Translations under genes and position numbers: made by a program
Notes under the pieces: model-generated
Told to the model about the DNA's origin: nothing
Databases searched by the model: none
Seen by the model: the letters and a program-made list of their open reading frames with translations, nothing else
Shown here: positions 36,951 through 46,711 of the stretch, in pieces
How positions within the stretch are numbered: position 1 is the first letter of the stretch
Layout of the letters: every line of letters begins with the position of its first letter
From: Alphaproteobacteria bacterium
GTDB taxonomy: Bacteria > Pseudomonadota > Alphaproteobacteria > UBA8366 > Aestuariispiraceae
Direction: 5' to 3'
Assembly (NCBI GenBank): GCA_030065235.1
Contig: JASJDC010000002.1
Span: 706,001 to 770,000 of the forward strand
Length of the DNA: 64,000 nt

Positions 36951-38885
36951 CTAGAGGTCCCACCAAAGCGTATCGATCCCGTAAAGGCCGAAATGCGCGC
37001 CCGGATCCCAGTTCCACAAACCCTCTTTCGGCATGTTCCGTAGCCCGTTCTTGACCACGACCGGCTGTGAGACCCCGGCGATGAGGCCGATGACGAAGAC
37101 CTGATCGCTATGGATCGCCAGCATTTCATCCCAGGCCCGCTTGCGCGCCTCATGATCCGGTGCGCCGTACCATTCGTTCAGCAGGTCTTTCAGACGCTGA
37201 GCTTCCGGCAGATCAATCGGTTCGCCGGCGTTGCCGTTGGTCTCGAAATACTGGCCCCACATCGGCCATTGATACTGGATCTGCGCGGTGGGCGCGAGTT
37301 CACGCGGCGACATGTCCGCCGTCGCCAGACCGTTCTCCCACCCCGGCGCGATCACGAACTGACTTTCTCCCGCAAAGACCCGATTCCGAAGATTCTCGGT
37401 GCTGAGCGGCTTGATGAACGTGCTGACGCCGATTTCCCGCCAGGTGTCGGTGATCAGTTGCAGGACGTCCGTTTCCTCTGTCGTGGCGCCGCCGGTCTCG
37501 ACAATGATCTCCAACTTCTCGCCGTTCGGCAGCCGCCGCACGCCGTCCAGCAGACCGCGTTCCAGGCCCAACCCGTCCAGCAGCGCATTGGCTTTCTCGA
37601 CATCGAATGTCGCCCAATTCTCGCGCAGATCGGCAGCGTACAGCGGCGAGCCGGGCAGCATTGTGTTCTGCCCCTCCGTCGCCAGACCGAAATAGATCGC
37701 CCGATTGATCTCGTACCGGTTGACCCCGAGGGACAGGGCGCGGCGGAAATCAGGCTCGCGCATCAAGTCGCGCCAGACCGGATCGATCTGGTTCATATTG
37801 GGGTAAAGCGCCAGATGCGCGCCCTTGGCGATTTTCCAGAGATGGGTCTGGTAGCCCTCTTTCTGCTCATTCTGCTTCAACAGGGTGAAATCGTCGAACC
37901 GAAGATAACGCGCTTGAAGATCCACTTCGCCGGTCGCCGTCTTGGCGGCGATCAGCTTCTTCTCGGAGATATTGACAATCACCCGGTCGAGATAAGGCAG
38001 TTGCAGCCCGTTCGGATCGACCCTGTGGAAAAAGGGGTTCCGTTCGAAAACAAACCGCTCCGACGGGGATTCGGTCTCGACATGGAAAGGCTGCAGGACC
38101 GGGAGATCCGGATTGTCGTTGCGATAGAGCCTTCCCTTGTTGGTGTGCAGCGAGCCCCAATTGCGTCGGCCTTCCGCCTCGACCAAGGCCGCCAGCGCCT
38201 CGGCGTCTGCATAGTTCTCATGGAACTGGCGCAGATAGTGGGACGGGGCGTAGATGTATCGCGGCGAGGCCTGCGCCAGGCCCGGCAGGAAATCCGGGTG
38301 CGGGACCGGCCAGGAATAGCGGATTGTATGGGCGTCAAGGATCTCGACCGAAGGATACGAGCCGCCGGCCTTCATGTAGGCGGGCGGACCGACCGGGAAG
38401 AGCGCTTCATTGTTCGCGACATCCTCCCACCAATAGCGGAAATCCTCGGTCGTGAAGTCATCGCCGTCCGACCATTTGTGGCCCGGCCGCAAATGCAGCG
38501 TGAATTGCCTTCCGCCATCCTCGACATCCACTTTTTCAAGAATGTCGGGAACGATTTCCAAGGACTCGCTGTAACGCACCAGCCGCGCATAGCCATACAC
38601 CGTCATTTGGCGCGTATCTTTGGCGCGCCGCATCAGCATCTTGATTTGGCCGCCATGCGTGCCCGCGGACTTGTAATCCTGGTCGAAACTGACGATCAGC
38701 GGGCGTTCCGGCACGCGTTCGGCGGCCGGCGGCAGGTCCCCGCTGGCCACGGCCGCGTCAAGCGACGGCGCGCCGGTGATGTCCAGCGCCGTCGCCGAGC
38801 CGCTTGCGAGCCCAGTCATCGCCAGCGCAACCAGCGCTGCGCGCAAACATCCAGGGACAGGGCGGCGGCGGAGTGTAACGGTCAT
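36951..38885 (-). CDS. Peptide/opine-type ABC transporter solute-binding protein (family 5)
   Basis: The 644-residue precursor has a signal peptide (RRRPVPGCLRAALVALAMTG, then SATA near residue 34) and the family-5 pattern: LEKVDVEDGGRQFTLHLRPGHKWSDGDDFTTEDFRYWWED, RALSLGVNRYEINRAI, and WARM-like C-terminal lobe. It binds the substrate, probably a peptide or opine-like compound, in the periplasm. I chose the ATG at 38885; another in frame at 38897 is equally possible. It is larger than DppA/OppA (about 540). Confidence 0.88.
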   Translation of the reverse strand: MTVTLRRRPVPGCLRAALVALAMTGLASGSATALDITGAPSLDAAVASGDLPPAAERVPERPLIVSFDQDYKSAGTHGGQIKMLMRRAKDTRQMTVYGYARLVRYSESLEIVPDILEKVDVEDGGRQFTLHLRPGHKWSDGDDFTTEDFRYWWEDVANNEALFPVGPPAYMKAGGSYPSVEILDAHTIRYSWPVPHPDFLPGLAQASPRYIYAPSHYLRQFHENYADAEALAALVEAEGRRNWGSLHTNKGRLYRNDNPDLPVLQPFHVETESPSERFVFERNPFFHRVDPNGLQLPYLDRVIVNISEKKLIAAKTATGEVDLQARYLRFDDFTLLKQNEQKEGYQTHLWKIAKGAHLALYPNMNQIDPVWRDLMREPDFRRALSLGVNRYEINRAIYFGLATEGQNTMLPGSPLYAADLRENWATFDVEKANALLDGLGLERGLLDGVRRLPNGEKLEIIVETGGATTEETDVLQLITDTWREIGVSTFIKPLSTENLRNRVFAGESQFVIAPGWENGLATADMSPRELAPTAQIQYQWPMWGQYFETNGNAGEPIDLPEAQRLKDLLNEWYGAPDHEARKRAWDEMLAIHSDQVFVIGLIAGVSQPVVVKNGLRNMPKEGLWNWDPGAHFGLYGIDTLWWDL

Positions 38886-38950
38886 TTCTGTTTCCATCCT
38901 CGTGAATTCCAAACTCAATCTATTGGTCAGTCTATGGGTTGGGCTCTCGG

Positions 38951-40843
38951 TCAGGCGGCGGCTTCGGTCAGCGGGGCGTCCGGCATCGCACGCACGAAAT
39001 GACCGTCGCCAAGATCGCGCAGAACAGGGCGGATCCCATCGCGTTCGGCGAACGGCTCGGGCCAGAGGGTCGGGTCCGACGCCTTTTCAGACATCAGATG
39101 CGCAAAGTTCAGGGGTCGATTTGGATTCGGTTCCGGCACCGCGGTCAGCAACCCCTTGGTGTAGGGATGCATCGGATTGCGAAACAGCATGTCGCGCGGG
39201 GCCAATTCGACCAGCCGGCCGCGGCACATAACCATGATCCGGTCGGCGATATAATCGACCACCGCCAAATTGTGCGAAATAAAAATATAGGTCAGGCCCA
39301 ACTGGTCCTTCAGATCCTTCAATAGGTTCAGGATCTGCGCCTGGATCGAGACGTCGAGCGCAGAGACCGGCTCGTCGCATATCAGCAGCTCGGGGCGCAA
39401 CGCCAGCGCGCGGGCGATGCCGATCCGCTGCCGCTGCCCGCCGGAGAAAGAATGCGGATAGCGTTTCAGGTGCCGGATATCCAGGCCGACAAGCTCCATC
39501 AGTTCTTTGACCAACTCCTGCCGATCATGATGCGTGCCTTTCGCGTGGATCTCCAAAGGTTCGGAGATCAGATCCAGCACCGTCATCCGCGGGTTCAGGG
39601 ACGAAAACGGGTCCTGGAAGATGAACTGCATCTTCTTGCGGAATTCCAGCAACGCGTCGCCCTCAAGGCCTAAGACGTCGATATCCTCGCCTTGGTCGTT
39701 GAACGTGACAGAGCCTTCGTCCGGGCTTAGCGCGCGCATCAGGATTTTGCTCAAGGTCGTCTTGCCGCAGCCGGACTCGCCGACCAGGCCGAGGCATTCG
39801 CCGCGCCGCACGTCGAAATTGACCCGATCGACCGCTACGATCTGGTTCTCCGTCCGGGCCCCGAAAAAGCTCCCTTTCCTGATCGTGAAGGATTTGGTGA
39901 CATTTTCCACTGTGAGGATCGGCGCGCCGCCGCCGCCATTCTGCGGGATTGAACGCGGTTTGATCAGTTGTCCGTCCAAACGCGGCTTGATCTCGCGGAT
40001 CGGCACCAAGCGTTCGCCCGGCTCCATATCGAACCGCGGCACCGCTTTCAGAAGCGCTTGCAGATAAGGATGTCCAGGCCGGTCGTAAATGTCACTCAAG
40101 ACGCCCGACTCCATGACTTCGCCGTGATACATGACCACGACTTCGTCGGCCATATTCGCGACGACGCCCAGATCGTGGGTGATCATCAGGATCGCCATGC
40201 CGAGATCGTCTTGCAGGTCGCGGCAGAGTTTCAGGATTTGCGCCTGGATCGTGACATCCAGGGCCGTTGTCGGCTCGTCGGCGATCAACAGCGCCGGATT
40301 GCAGACCAGCGCCATGGCGATCATCGCGCGCTGCCGCAGCCCGCCGGAAAGTTCGAACGGATAGGTGCGGATCGCCCTGGCCGGGTCCGGAAAGCCGACG
40401 CGGTCAAGCATTTCTTCGGCCATGGCCGTCGCTTCGGGCCCCTTGACCGCGCGATGCAGCTCCAGCGCCTCGCAGATCTGATTGCCGACCGTGTGGAGCG
40501 GCGACAGCGACGTCATCGGCTCCTGGAAGATAATTGACATGCGGCCGCCGCGCAGCTTGCGCATATGCGCCCCGTCGCGGTCCAAGGCTGCGATATCGAC
40601 CACCGTTCCCGGGGCCGCTGGGTCGCGGAACAGGATTTCACCGCTCGGGATCGACCCAACCTTGGGCAAGATGCCCATGATCGCCTGACTAATGACCGAT
40701 TTGCCGGAGCCGGACTCGCCGACCAAAGCGACGGTTTTGCCTTCGGGAATCCTGAACGACACGCCCTTGACCGCGTCGATATGACCTTCGGGGAGGGTGA
40801 AGCGAACCTTTAGGTCGCGCACATCGATCAAATTGCCGGTCAC
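38951..40843 (-). CDS. Fused double ATPase of the peptide-type ABC transporter (OppD-OppF fusion)
   Basis: This 630-residue protein has two complete ABC ATPase modules. The first has Walker [10 protein letters not shown], signature ELSGGLRQR and Walker [14 protein letters not shown]; the second has [17 protein letters not shown] and [13 protein letters not shown]. Each is followed by the oligopeptide-transporter C-terminal extension. The GTG at 40843, with GAGG ahead, begins at the first beta strand. It is first in an operon with the binding protein and both permeases. Confidence 0.93.
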   Translation of the reverse strand: MTGNLIDVRDLKVRFTLPEGHIDAVKGVSFRIPEGKTVALVGESGSGKSVISQAIMGILPKVGSIPSGEILFRDPAAPGTVVDIAALDRDGAHMRKLRGGRMSIIFQEPMTSLSPLHTVGNQICEALELHRAVKGPEATAMAEEMLDRVGFPDPARAIRTYPFELSGGLRQRAMIAMALVCNPALLIADEPTTALDVTIQAQILKLCRDLQDDLGMAILMITHDLGVVANMADEVVVMYHGEVMESGVLSDIYDRPGHPYLQALLKAVPRFDMEPGERLVPIREIKPRLDGQLIKPRSIPQNGGGGAPILTVENVTKSFTIRKGSFFGARTENQIVAVDRVNFDVRRGECLGLVGESGCGKTTLSKILMRALSPDEGSVTFNDQGEDIDVLGLEGDALLEFRKKMQFIFQDPFSSLNPRMTVLDLISEPLEIHAKGTHHDRQELVKELMELVGLDIRHLKRYPHSFSGGQRQRIGIARALALRPELLICDEPVSALDVSIQAQILNLLKDLKDQLGLTYIFISHNLAVVDYIADRIMVMCRGRLVELAPRDMLFRNPMHPYTKGLLTAVPEPNPNRPLNFAHLMSEKASDPTLWPEPFAERDGIRPVLRDLGDGHFVRAMPDAPLTEAAA

Positions 40844-41119
40844 TGATCCGCGTCCCTCTGGCGGCGCGGCCCTCGCCGCGGCGTGCAACCCGGCATCGCG
40901 TGCGCCTTGAGCTGCACTGAGGGACCCTTCGTCAGACCGCCATACATGAAAACCGACTCTCCCTGGAACCCGACTAAACCGCGATGGCGCCGTTCTTCGC
41001 CCGCCGCCTAAGAACGATGGGCCGCGGCGCTTTCTCACTCGTTTGGCGAACTATAGCGCCTTTGACCCGGGCGGCGAGGCCTTTTTTCCACCGCATCGGG
41101 GCTGTCCGCGCCGCCGGGA

Positions 41120-41641
41120 TCAAGTCTGCTCGATCAGGCGAACCCCGACCTCTAAAAAATTCTCGCGCGTCGGCGTGTCGAGCGGCAGGTCCCGCCGCCC
41201 GGCGACGGTTCCGGCGGTCTTGGCGATCGCCGCGAACCCGTCCAGCGTCGATTCCAGCTTCACCGTCGTGGCGCCGTCCTTCAGGGTCAGTTGCATCCAG
41301 CCTTCGCGCGACTTTCGTTTGGTCGCGTAAAAGCGCAGCTTGACCGTCTGCAAGTCCTCCCATTGGATCGAATTGCGGATAGAGAGCGGGCCGAGATCCA
41401 CAACCGCCTGAAGGCCGTCCGCGTCGGCGGCGATCCGCGTCCTGTCTTTCGCCAAGGTCTGCAGCAGAAAGGCGGCGAACAGGCCGAGTCCCGCCATTAG
41501 CGGCCAGGCCACCCAGGCGATCGGATCGAGGAACAGGAGAATCCCCGCGCAGAGGACAAGGCCGATCATGGCGCGCGCGTAATCCGCCAATAAGGCGCCG
41601 CGATCGTAGCGTAATGGTGCTGGGCTGGGTTCAGGCGTCAT
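41120..41641 (-). CDS. Two-segment membrane protein with PH-like domain
   Basis: The 173-residue product has two membrane segments (about residues 24-60), then an all-beta region (AVVDLGPLSIRNSIQWEDLQTVKLRFYATKRK) that resembles bacterial pleckstrin-homology domains. The ATG at 41641 lies inside the stop region of the upstream deacetylase-like gene (an 11-base overlap), so it belongs to the glycan operon. The function is unknown; a membrane-tethering role is a guess. Confidence 0.6.
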   Translation of the reverse strand: MTPEPSPAPLRYDRGALLADYARAMIGLVLCAGILLFLDPIAWVAWPLMAGLGLFAAFLLQTLAKDRTRIAADADGLQAVVDLGPLSIRNSIQWEDLQTVKLRFYATKRKSREGWMQLTLKDGATTVKLESTLDGFAAIAKTAGTVAGRRDLPLDTPTRENFLEVGVRLIEQT

Positions 41642-42443
41642 GAAGGCTCTCGGCGGCGCGGGCCTCTGTGGTGTCAGCGGCCGGGTGAAAAGGATTGACC
41701 CAGACCGCACCTGGATCGTCGCGCGTTTGCTCGAACAGCCGTTCCAGAAATCGCCAGGCGGTTTCGTCATGAACGAGATGGTGCGTCATGACGCCGACGG
41801 GGATGGCGGGGTCGTTTTTGCGCGCCCAAGCCAGCTTAGCGACAATCTCGCCGACAAGCGCCGTCGCCGGCTTGCCGCCGCGGCCGCCGCGCCAATCGAT
41901 GATATCGATATCGACATCAATCCGCGTCAGGCCCGGCGCGCCGTTCGGCCGCTGCGCCGGCGCCGCATGAAAGCGGCTCAGGCCCGCAATCCCCGCTTCC
42001 GGCAGGCGCGCCGCCAGTTTGTCGCTCAGGCGATTCCAAGGCGGCGCCAGAATCGGTTGGAACTGCGCGCCGAACAGCGCTTCCAGCTTTTCACGGCCGC
42101 GGCGCAGCGCGGCGACGCCTTCGGCCGGATCGCGCGAGGGCGGAAATTCGCTTTTCTTTTCGCCGTCTCGGGCGTCCATCCGGTGGAGCCAGCCATGCTG
42201 GATCACCGATACGGACGGCGTCCGCCTCAAGCGCGCCGCCAAAGCCTCGGTAGCCTGCTCCGGAATGACCGCCAGGAGGATGGGCTGAGACGCGGTGATC
42301 CGCAGCAGGCGATCGAGCGCCGAGCTTGGCCGTGTCGCGTCGTCGTCCCGCAGCCACAACCGCGCGCGTCGGCCGGCCGTCCGCCAAAGCGCCAGTTCGG
42401 CCTGCAGCGAGGCCCATTCATCCTGCGTCGGCGCGCTGCTCAA
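41631..42443 (-). CDS. Polysaccharide-deacetylase-like protein
   Basis: The 270-residue protein has LWLRDDDA (a NodB-type Asp pair) near residue 31, IQHGWLHR with candidate zinc histidine, LAPPWNRL and a late HHLVHD, the pattern of carbohydrate-esterase-4-like deacetylases, although the catalytic constellation is divergent. I take the start as TTG at 42443 because it overlaps the previous stop as TTGA and GGAGGAG sits eight bases ahead. No signal peptide is seen, so it may act in the cytoplasm on a precursor. Confidence 0.7.
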   Translation of the reverse strand: MSSAPTQDEWASLQAELALWRTAGRRARLWLRDDDATRPSSALDRLLRITASQPILLAVIPEQATEALAARLRRTPSVSVIQHGWLHRMDARDGEKKSEFPPSRDPAEGVAALRRGREKLEALFGAQFQPILAPPWNRLSDKLAARLPEAGIAGLSRFHAAPAQRPNGAPGLTRIDVDIDIIDWRGGRGGKPATALVGEIVAKLAWARKNDPAIPVGVMTHHLVHDETAWRFLERLFEQTRDDPGAVWVNPFHPAADTTEARAAESLHDA

Positions 42444-43588
42444 CGACGGCGCTCCTCCGAGGCGATGCGCGCGATCGCGGCCACGCTCCGCGCGATCCCG
42501 TCGCGCGGGATCGTACTCCGCGCCGGCGCGTCGGCGGCGAGTATTTGCTTCAGCGCGGCAATCAATTTGTCCGGCGTCAGGTCGCATTCGCGCAGCACGC
42601 GCCATAGGCCTAAAGGTTCGAAACACTCGGCGCGCATCAGCTGCTCCCGCTCGCCGCCGCCTTCAAACGGAATGACCAGGGCGGGCGGCGCAACCGCCAT
42701 CAGGTCCACCGCCGTATTGTAGCCGCAAAGGCTGACCGACGCCTGGGCGGTGGTCAGAACTGTCCGGAAGTCCGAACGCGCCGCTTCGACAATACAATTT
42801 TCCGACGCAGACTGACGCAGTTCCTCGGCGATCTGCGGGTCGAGGTCCGCGCCGAGAAGCACGCGCCATCGCCAACCGGGACTACGATCGGCGCTCGCGA
42901 CCGCGGCTCGATAAATCGTCGCGCCGATGGCGCCGGCGCCGGCGGACACGACGATTTCCCCCGCTCCGCTTCGATCCTCGTCGCGCGCCGGTTCGACCCA
43001 GTCGGGATTGTCGACATAGCCTGTGTAGATGAGCGGCGGCGCGATCGCGTCCGCCAATGGAAACGACATCGAGAGGGGGGTCAGGGATTCCTCGCCATGC
43101 ACCAGGATGGCGTCGAAATCGGCGTTCGCCCAGGCAAGGCTGCGCTCCCGTCGCTCGGGCTTGGGAATCGGCTGAAGAATGTCCCGGATCGAACATAAGA
43201 GCGCGGTTCCCGCGTCTTTAGACGCGGCGATCAGCGGCGTCAGTTCGTTGACGAACCGGCTCCGGGCGAAGGGATAGCCTTCGATTACCAGAACATCCGG
43301 CTTCAACTCGTTGAAAGCCTGGAGTAATTGGGTCCGGCGTCGGCTCCAGACGGCGTCATCCGCCGGCGCGCCGCCGTCGGTGACATAGCGCTTGAATTGG
43401 GCGTCGCGCGTTCGAACGATATCGAGAGCGCAATGCGGAATCGTCGGCCCCAGCGCGCCTTGTTTTTCGCCGGTTGCGACAAGGACCGTCATGCCGGCCG
43501 CCTCGCAGCCGCGCGCCAACGCCTGGATGCGCTTGGTATGGCCGCCGCCCAGCACCGATTGCACATGAAACATAACTTTGACGGTCAT
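42440..43588 (-). CDS. Glycosyltransferase, MurG/family-28-like
   Basis: The 382-residue protein starts VMFHVQSVLGGGHTKRIQALARG, matching the GxGGHTxR entry of MurG-type GT-B enzymes. Near the C terminus, GYNTAVDLMAVAPPALVIPFEGGGEREQLMRAECFE is the nucleotide-sugar site. The substrate is not evident. Its start overlaps the upstream phosphatase stop and its stop overlaps the next start, so it is translationally coupled on both sides. Confidence 0.82.
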   Translation of the reverse strand: MTVKVMFHVQSVLGGGHTKRIQALARGCEAAGMTVLVATGEKQGALGPTIPHCALDIVRTRDAQFKRYVTDGGAPADDAVWSRRRTQLLQAFNELKPDVLVIEGYPFARSRFVNELTPLIAASKDAGTALLCSIRDILQPIPKPERRERSLAWANADFDAILVHGEESLTPLSMSFPLADAIAPPLIYTGYVDNPDWVEPARDEDRSGAGEIVVSAGAGAIGATIYRAAVASADRSPGWRWRVLLGADLDPQIAEELRQSASENCIVEAARSDFRTVLTTAQASVSLCGYNTAVDLMAVAPPALVIPFEGGGEREQLMRAECFEPLGLWRVLRECDLTPDKLIAALKQILAADAPARSTIPRDGIARSVAAIARIASEERRR

Positions 43589-44238
43589 CGGCGTTTGTCC
43601 TCGTCGCCCCCGAACGTGAGCGCGATATTCAGCGTCTCAAGCGCCGCAGCGCCATTTGCGAAGGCGGTGAACAGATGCCCGACGCCGTCGCGAAGCCTCT
43701 CGGGCGGGTCCTGTTTCATATCCCATCCAGTCGCTAGGGCAAGCAGAGCGCGCAGCACGCCCTTGTGGGCAATGATTACAGCCGGCGCCCCGCGTCGGCC
43801 GCAGTCCGCCAGGAAGGGCCGCAGCCGGTCCTGCAGCTCGCGTGGCGTCTCGCCGCCCTCCGGCCGCATATCCAGGCCGCGGGCTTCGTTCGTTCGAAAA
43901 GACTCGCCGTGTTCGGCGGCGAGCTCCGCGATCGTGCGGCCTTCCCACCCGCCGAAATCCAGTTCGATCAAACGAGGGTCCGTCTCCATCGGCGGTGGGT
44001 CTGACCGCGCCTTTCGCATGATCTCCGCGGTTTCCGTCGCCCGGCTCAGCGGCGAGGAAATCCAGCGGGCGTTCTGGAATTCGATGGGAACCCGCCAGGT
44101 CGCCACCGTCCGCCGGCCTTCTGGGGAAAGCGGGATGTCGGCCCGTCCCTGCAAGCGCTTCTTGGCGGTCCAGGCCGTCGGCCCATGACGCAAACAAAAG
44201 AGCGCCGCCGAAGCGCCGGTCACGGGGTCCCCCGTCAT
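43585..44238 (-). CDS. Histidine phosphatase family protein of the glycan cluster
   Basis: The 217-residue protein has the phosphohistidine motif CLRHGPTAWTAKKRLQGRAD near residue 17, then SPLSRATETAEI, ELDFGGWEGRTIAEL and IIAHKGVLRALLAL with the second catalytic histidine. This is the CobC/GpmB-like branch. In a glycosyltransferase cluster it could remove phosphate from a sugar or lipid carrier, but that is inference. Both ends overlap its neighbours by four bases. Confidence 0.85.
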   Translation of the reverse strand: MTGDPVTGASAALFCLRHGPTAWTAKKRLQGRADIPLSPEGRRTVATWRVPIEFQNARWISSPLSRATETAEIMRKARSDPPPMETDPRLIELDFGGWEGRTIAELAAEHGESFRTNEARGLDMRPEGGETPRELQDRLRPFLADCGRRGAPAVIIAHKGVLRALLALATGWDMKQDPPERLRDGVGHLFTAFANGAAALETLNIALTFGGDEDKRR

Positions 44239-45398
44239 TGAAGCGCGCCTTCATCCCGGCCGCGCACAGCATGGAACCGCGTCAGACAGTCCCGGAGCGC
44301 GTCGTCCAGCCGCCTCGAAGCGGCGGCGAGGCCGTGCTTTGCGGCCACATGGGCCCGCGCCGCCTCGCCCATCGCCGCACGGCGGCCTGGATCGGCGATC
44401 AGTCTCGCCAACCCGTCCGCCAGAGCTTCCGCGTCGCCCGGCGGGGTCAGCAGACCGGTCTCGCCATGCATGACCATATTGGCGACGCCTTGATTCTCGC
44501 CGGAAACCACCGGCAGGCCGGCGGCCTGCGCTTCGAGAAGGCCAAGTCCGAAGGCCTCGTCGATACTCGGCCAGACCGCTGCGTCGCAGGCGGACAGGGT
44601 TTCGATCAGCCCCTCCGGCGCCAAGGCGCCGAGGAACCGGACCCTGGGATCGCCGGCGAACTCTTGCTCGATCGACTCCCGATCCGGTCCGTCGCCGATC
44701 AACAGAAGTCGAAAATCCGCTATCTCGACGCGCTTCAGCGCCTTCGCCAAAACCGCATAGGAGGCGCGCTTGGCGCCTGGCCGCATCATACCGACCGCCG
44801 CCAGCCAGCATTGTCCAGGATCGATCTCAAGGCGATCTGCGAGCGCGTGTCGGACCCGCGCCGCGGTTCTCCGCGCGGCCAGGAACGGCGCCAAGTCCAG
44901 AAATGGCTTCAGATCGATGCATGGGCATCCCGGTTTCAAAACCGGCGTCACGCAAGCGTGGTCGTTCGGATTGAGGAAAAAGACCGAGTCGCAGCGCTTC
45001 AGAGCTTTCTGAACCTGGTCATGCCCCTCGGCCCAGGGCCCGGCCGCCTGTTTCGGGGCGAAGCTGGCTTCGGCGACGCAATAGGGGATGGATCGCGCGT
45101 CCGCGATGGTCGGTCCGATCCAATCCGGCGCCTTGTGATAGAGATGATAGGTGAACCAAAGATCCGGCGTCGGACCCCGCGCATAGGCCTCTTGCAGCAG
45201 GCCGATTTCTCGCGCCGCGGCGTCTGCGACGGAGCGCCCCGTATCGGGTTCGGCGCGCCAACTGCGCAAAGACGAGGCGAGATCAACCGTATGTTCCGCG
45301 TCGCGCAGCGCCTGCATGAGCAGACGGGCCATGCGCCGGTCGCCGGATGGCGTCGGGTGGTGGGGCGGCTTCATCGGCGCGTAGAAAGCGATCCGCAT
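44235..45398 (-). CDS. Glycosyltransferase family 4
   Basis: The 387-residue GT-B enzyme has the C-terminal family-4 signature EGLIETLSACDAAVWPSIDEAFGLGLLEAQAAGLPVVSGENQGVANMV, with the paired Glu residues that bind nucleotide sugars. The N-terminal acceptor half begins MRIAFYAPMKPPHHPTPSGDRRMARLL. Its stop overlaps the downstream phosphatase. The linkage made cannot be inferred. Confidence 0.88.
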   Translation of the reverse strand: MRIAFYAPMKPPHHPTPSGDRRMARLLMQALRDAEHTVDLASSLRSWRAEPDTGRSVADAAAREIGLLQEAYARGPTPDLWFTYHLYHKAPDWIGPTIADARSIPYCVAEASFAPKQAAGPWAEGHDQVQKALKRCDSVFFLNPNDHACVTPVLKPGCPCIDLKPFLDLAPFLAARRTAARVRHALADRLEIDPGQCWLAAVGMMRPGAKRASYAVLAKALKRVEIADFRLLLIGDGPDRESIEQEFAGDPRVRFLGALAPEGLIETLSACDAAVWPSIDEAFGLGLLEAQAAGLPVVSGENQGVANMVMHGETGLLTPPGDAEALADGLARLIADPGRRAAMGEAARAHVAAKHGLAAASRRLDDALRDCLTRFHAVRGRDEGALQ

Positions 45399-45417
45399 CG
45401 GCGTCCGCGACCTGACC

Positions 45418-46683
45418 TTATCCGGCGCGTTTCTGGGCCGGCGCCGCGTCCGCTGGAAGCCCGAAGCGCTGCGCCAGACCCGCGATGCAGGCGTCGACGG
45501 TGAAACGCCCGCGCACCCGCGTAGCCCCGGCCGCGCCGAGGCGGCGACGGCGTTCCGAGTCTTGCGCCAGGGACTCGATCGCGTTGGCGAGGGCGGCCGG
45601 GTCGCCGGGCGGGACCAACAGGCCGGTTTCGCCGTCCAGGATCAGTTCCGGCGTCGCCGAAACCCGCGTCGCGATCACTGGCAAAGATTGGCTTTGCGCC
45701 TCCATCAACACATTCGGCAGGCCGTCGCGATCGCCGTCCGACGCGATCTTGTTGGACAAGACGAAAAGATCGGACTGGCGCAGCGCTTTGAGGACTGCGC
45801 CTTGCGGCAGCGCGCCGCGCCATTCGATCCGATCGGTCAGCCCAAGCCCGCCGGCCTGCCGTTTCAGAGCCTTGGTCAGCGCGCCGCCGCCAATATGAAT
45901 GAAGCGCCAATTCAACGTTTCGGGCAGCAGCGAAAGGGCGGTCAGCAGGTCGTCATAGCCTTTCTTCTCGACCGCCCGGCCGACTGACAGGATCTGTAGG
46001 ATATCGCTGGGGGCGCGCGTTGGGTCGGCCGGAAATCGCGAGAAATCCAAGCCATGATAGTCGAGATGTACCTTGTGCGCCGTCATCCCGTCATTCAGGG
46101 CGTGCAGATAGGCGGCGCCGGCCCTGGTGCAGGTGGTCAGCCAGTCGATGTCCCGCAGTTTCTCCGCCTTTTCCCAATCGGGGATCGTGTAAATGTCCTT
46201 CGCATGAGCGGATCCGGAGAAAGGGATTTCCCGCATCAGCGCCGCATAGCGCGTGACCGACGCCGGCGTGTGCAGGAAATGGAAATGCAGCCGCCGGATC
46301 GACGCCGGCAGTTCCGCCGCCAGCACCATGGCCTGGCCGAACCGGCGTATCCGGTTCGGCGTTGGGTCCCGCAGCAGATCGCGGCGCCATTGCTGAAACG
46401 CCCTGTCATAGCCGTCGAGCCGCCGCGCGACCCGCCAGCCGCGCCAAACCCGCCCGGGCTCGTCATGCAGATATTCCGGCAGATAGGTCACCGGCGCCGC
46501 AATCTCATCGTGGATCGGATGGCGCGCCTTGTCGGTCGGGTGGCGCAGCGAGAAAATTTGGATTCTGAGGCCGCGCTGCTCGAGCGCGTGGATTTCCTGA
46601 GCAATGAAGGTCTCCGACAGGCGTGGATAGCCTTTCAGGACGAAGCCGACAGGGCCGGAAAAGGGGGTGTTGGGGTCGGCCAT
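45418..46683 (-). CDS. Glycosyltransferase family 4 (second copy in cluster)
   Basis: The 421-residue protein has GFVLKGYPRLSETFIAQEIHALEQRGL at the N terminus, typical of exopolysaccharide family-4 transferases, and a C-terminal VGRAVEKKGYDDLLTALSLLP plus SNKIASDGDRDGLPNVLMEAQSQSLPVIATRVS donor site. Thus it probably adds a hexose to a lipid-linked or surface glycan. It ends 19 bases before the next GT4 starts. Confidence 0.9.
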   Translation of the reverse strand: MADPNTPFSGPVGFVLKGYPRLSETFIAQEIHALEQRGLRIQIFSLRHPTDKARHPIHDEIAAPVTYLPEYLHDEPGRVWRGWRVARRLDGYDRAFQQWRRDLLRDPTPNRIRRFGQAMVLAAELPASIRRLHFHFLHTPASVTRYAALMREIPFSGSAHAKDIYTIPDWEKAEKLRDIDWLTTCTRAGAAYLHALNDGMTAHKVHLDYHGLDFSRFPADPTRAPSDILQILSVGRAVEKKGYDDLLTALSLLPETLNWRFIHIGGGALTKALKRQAGGLGLTDRIEWRGALPQGAVLKALRQSDLFVLSNKIASDGDRDGLPNVLMEAQSQSLPVIATRVSATPELILDGETGLLVPPGDPAALANAIESLAQDSERRRRLGAAGATRVRGRFTVDACIAGLAQRFGLPADAAPAQKRAG

Positions 46684-46711
46684 GCGGGAAGCGGCGGCGG
46701 AGCGTCCAAGC

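Noticed and set aside
37110-39002. 630-residue plus-strand open frame antisense to the solute-binding protein gene
   Set aside because: It has Arg/Gln/His-rich composition, no family motif and mirrors a well-supported gene on the other strand; an effect of high GC.
42493-42513. CGATCCCG-N5-CGGGATCG palindrome
   Set aside because: It lies within a glycosyltransferase frame in very GC-rich sequence and has no T-tract, so a terminator is unlikely.
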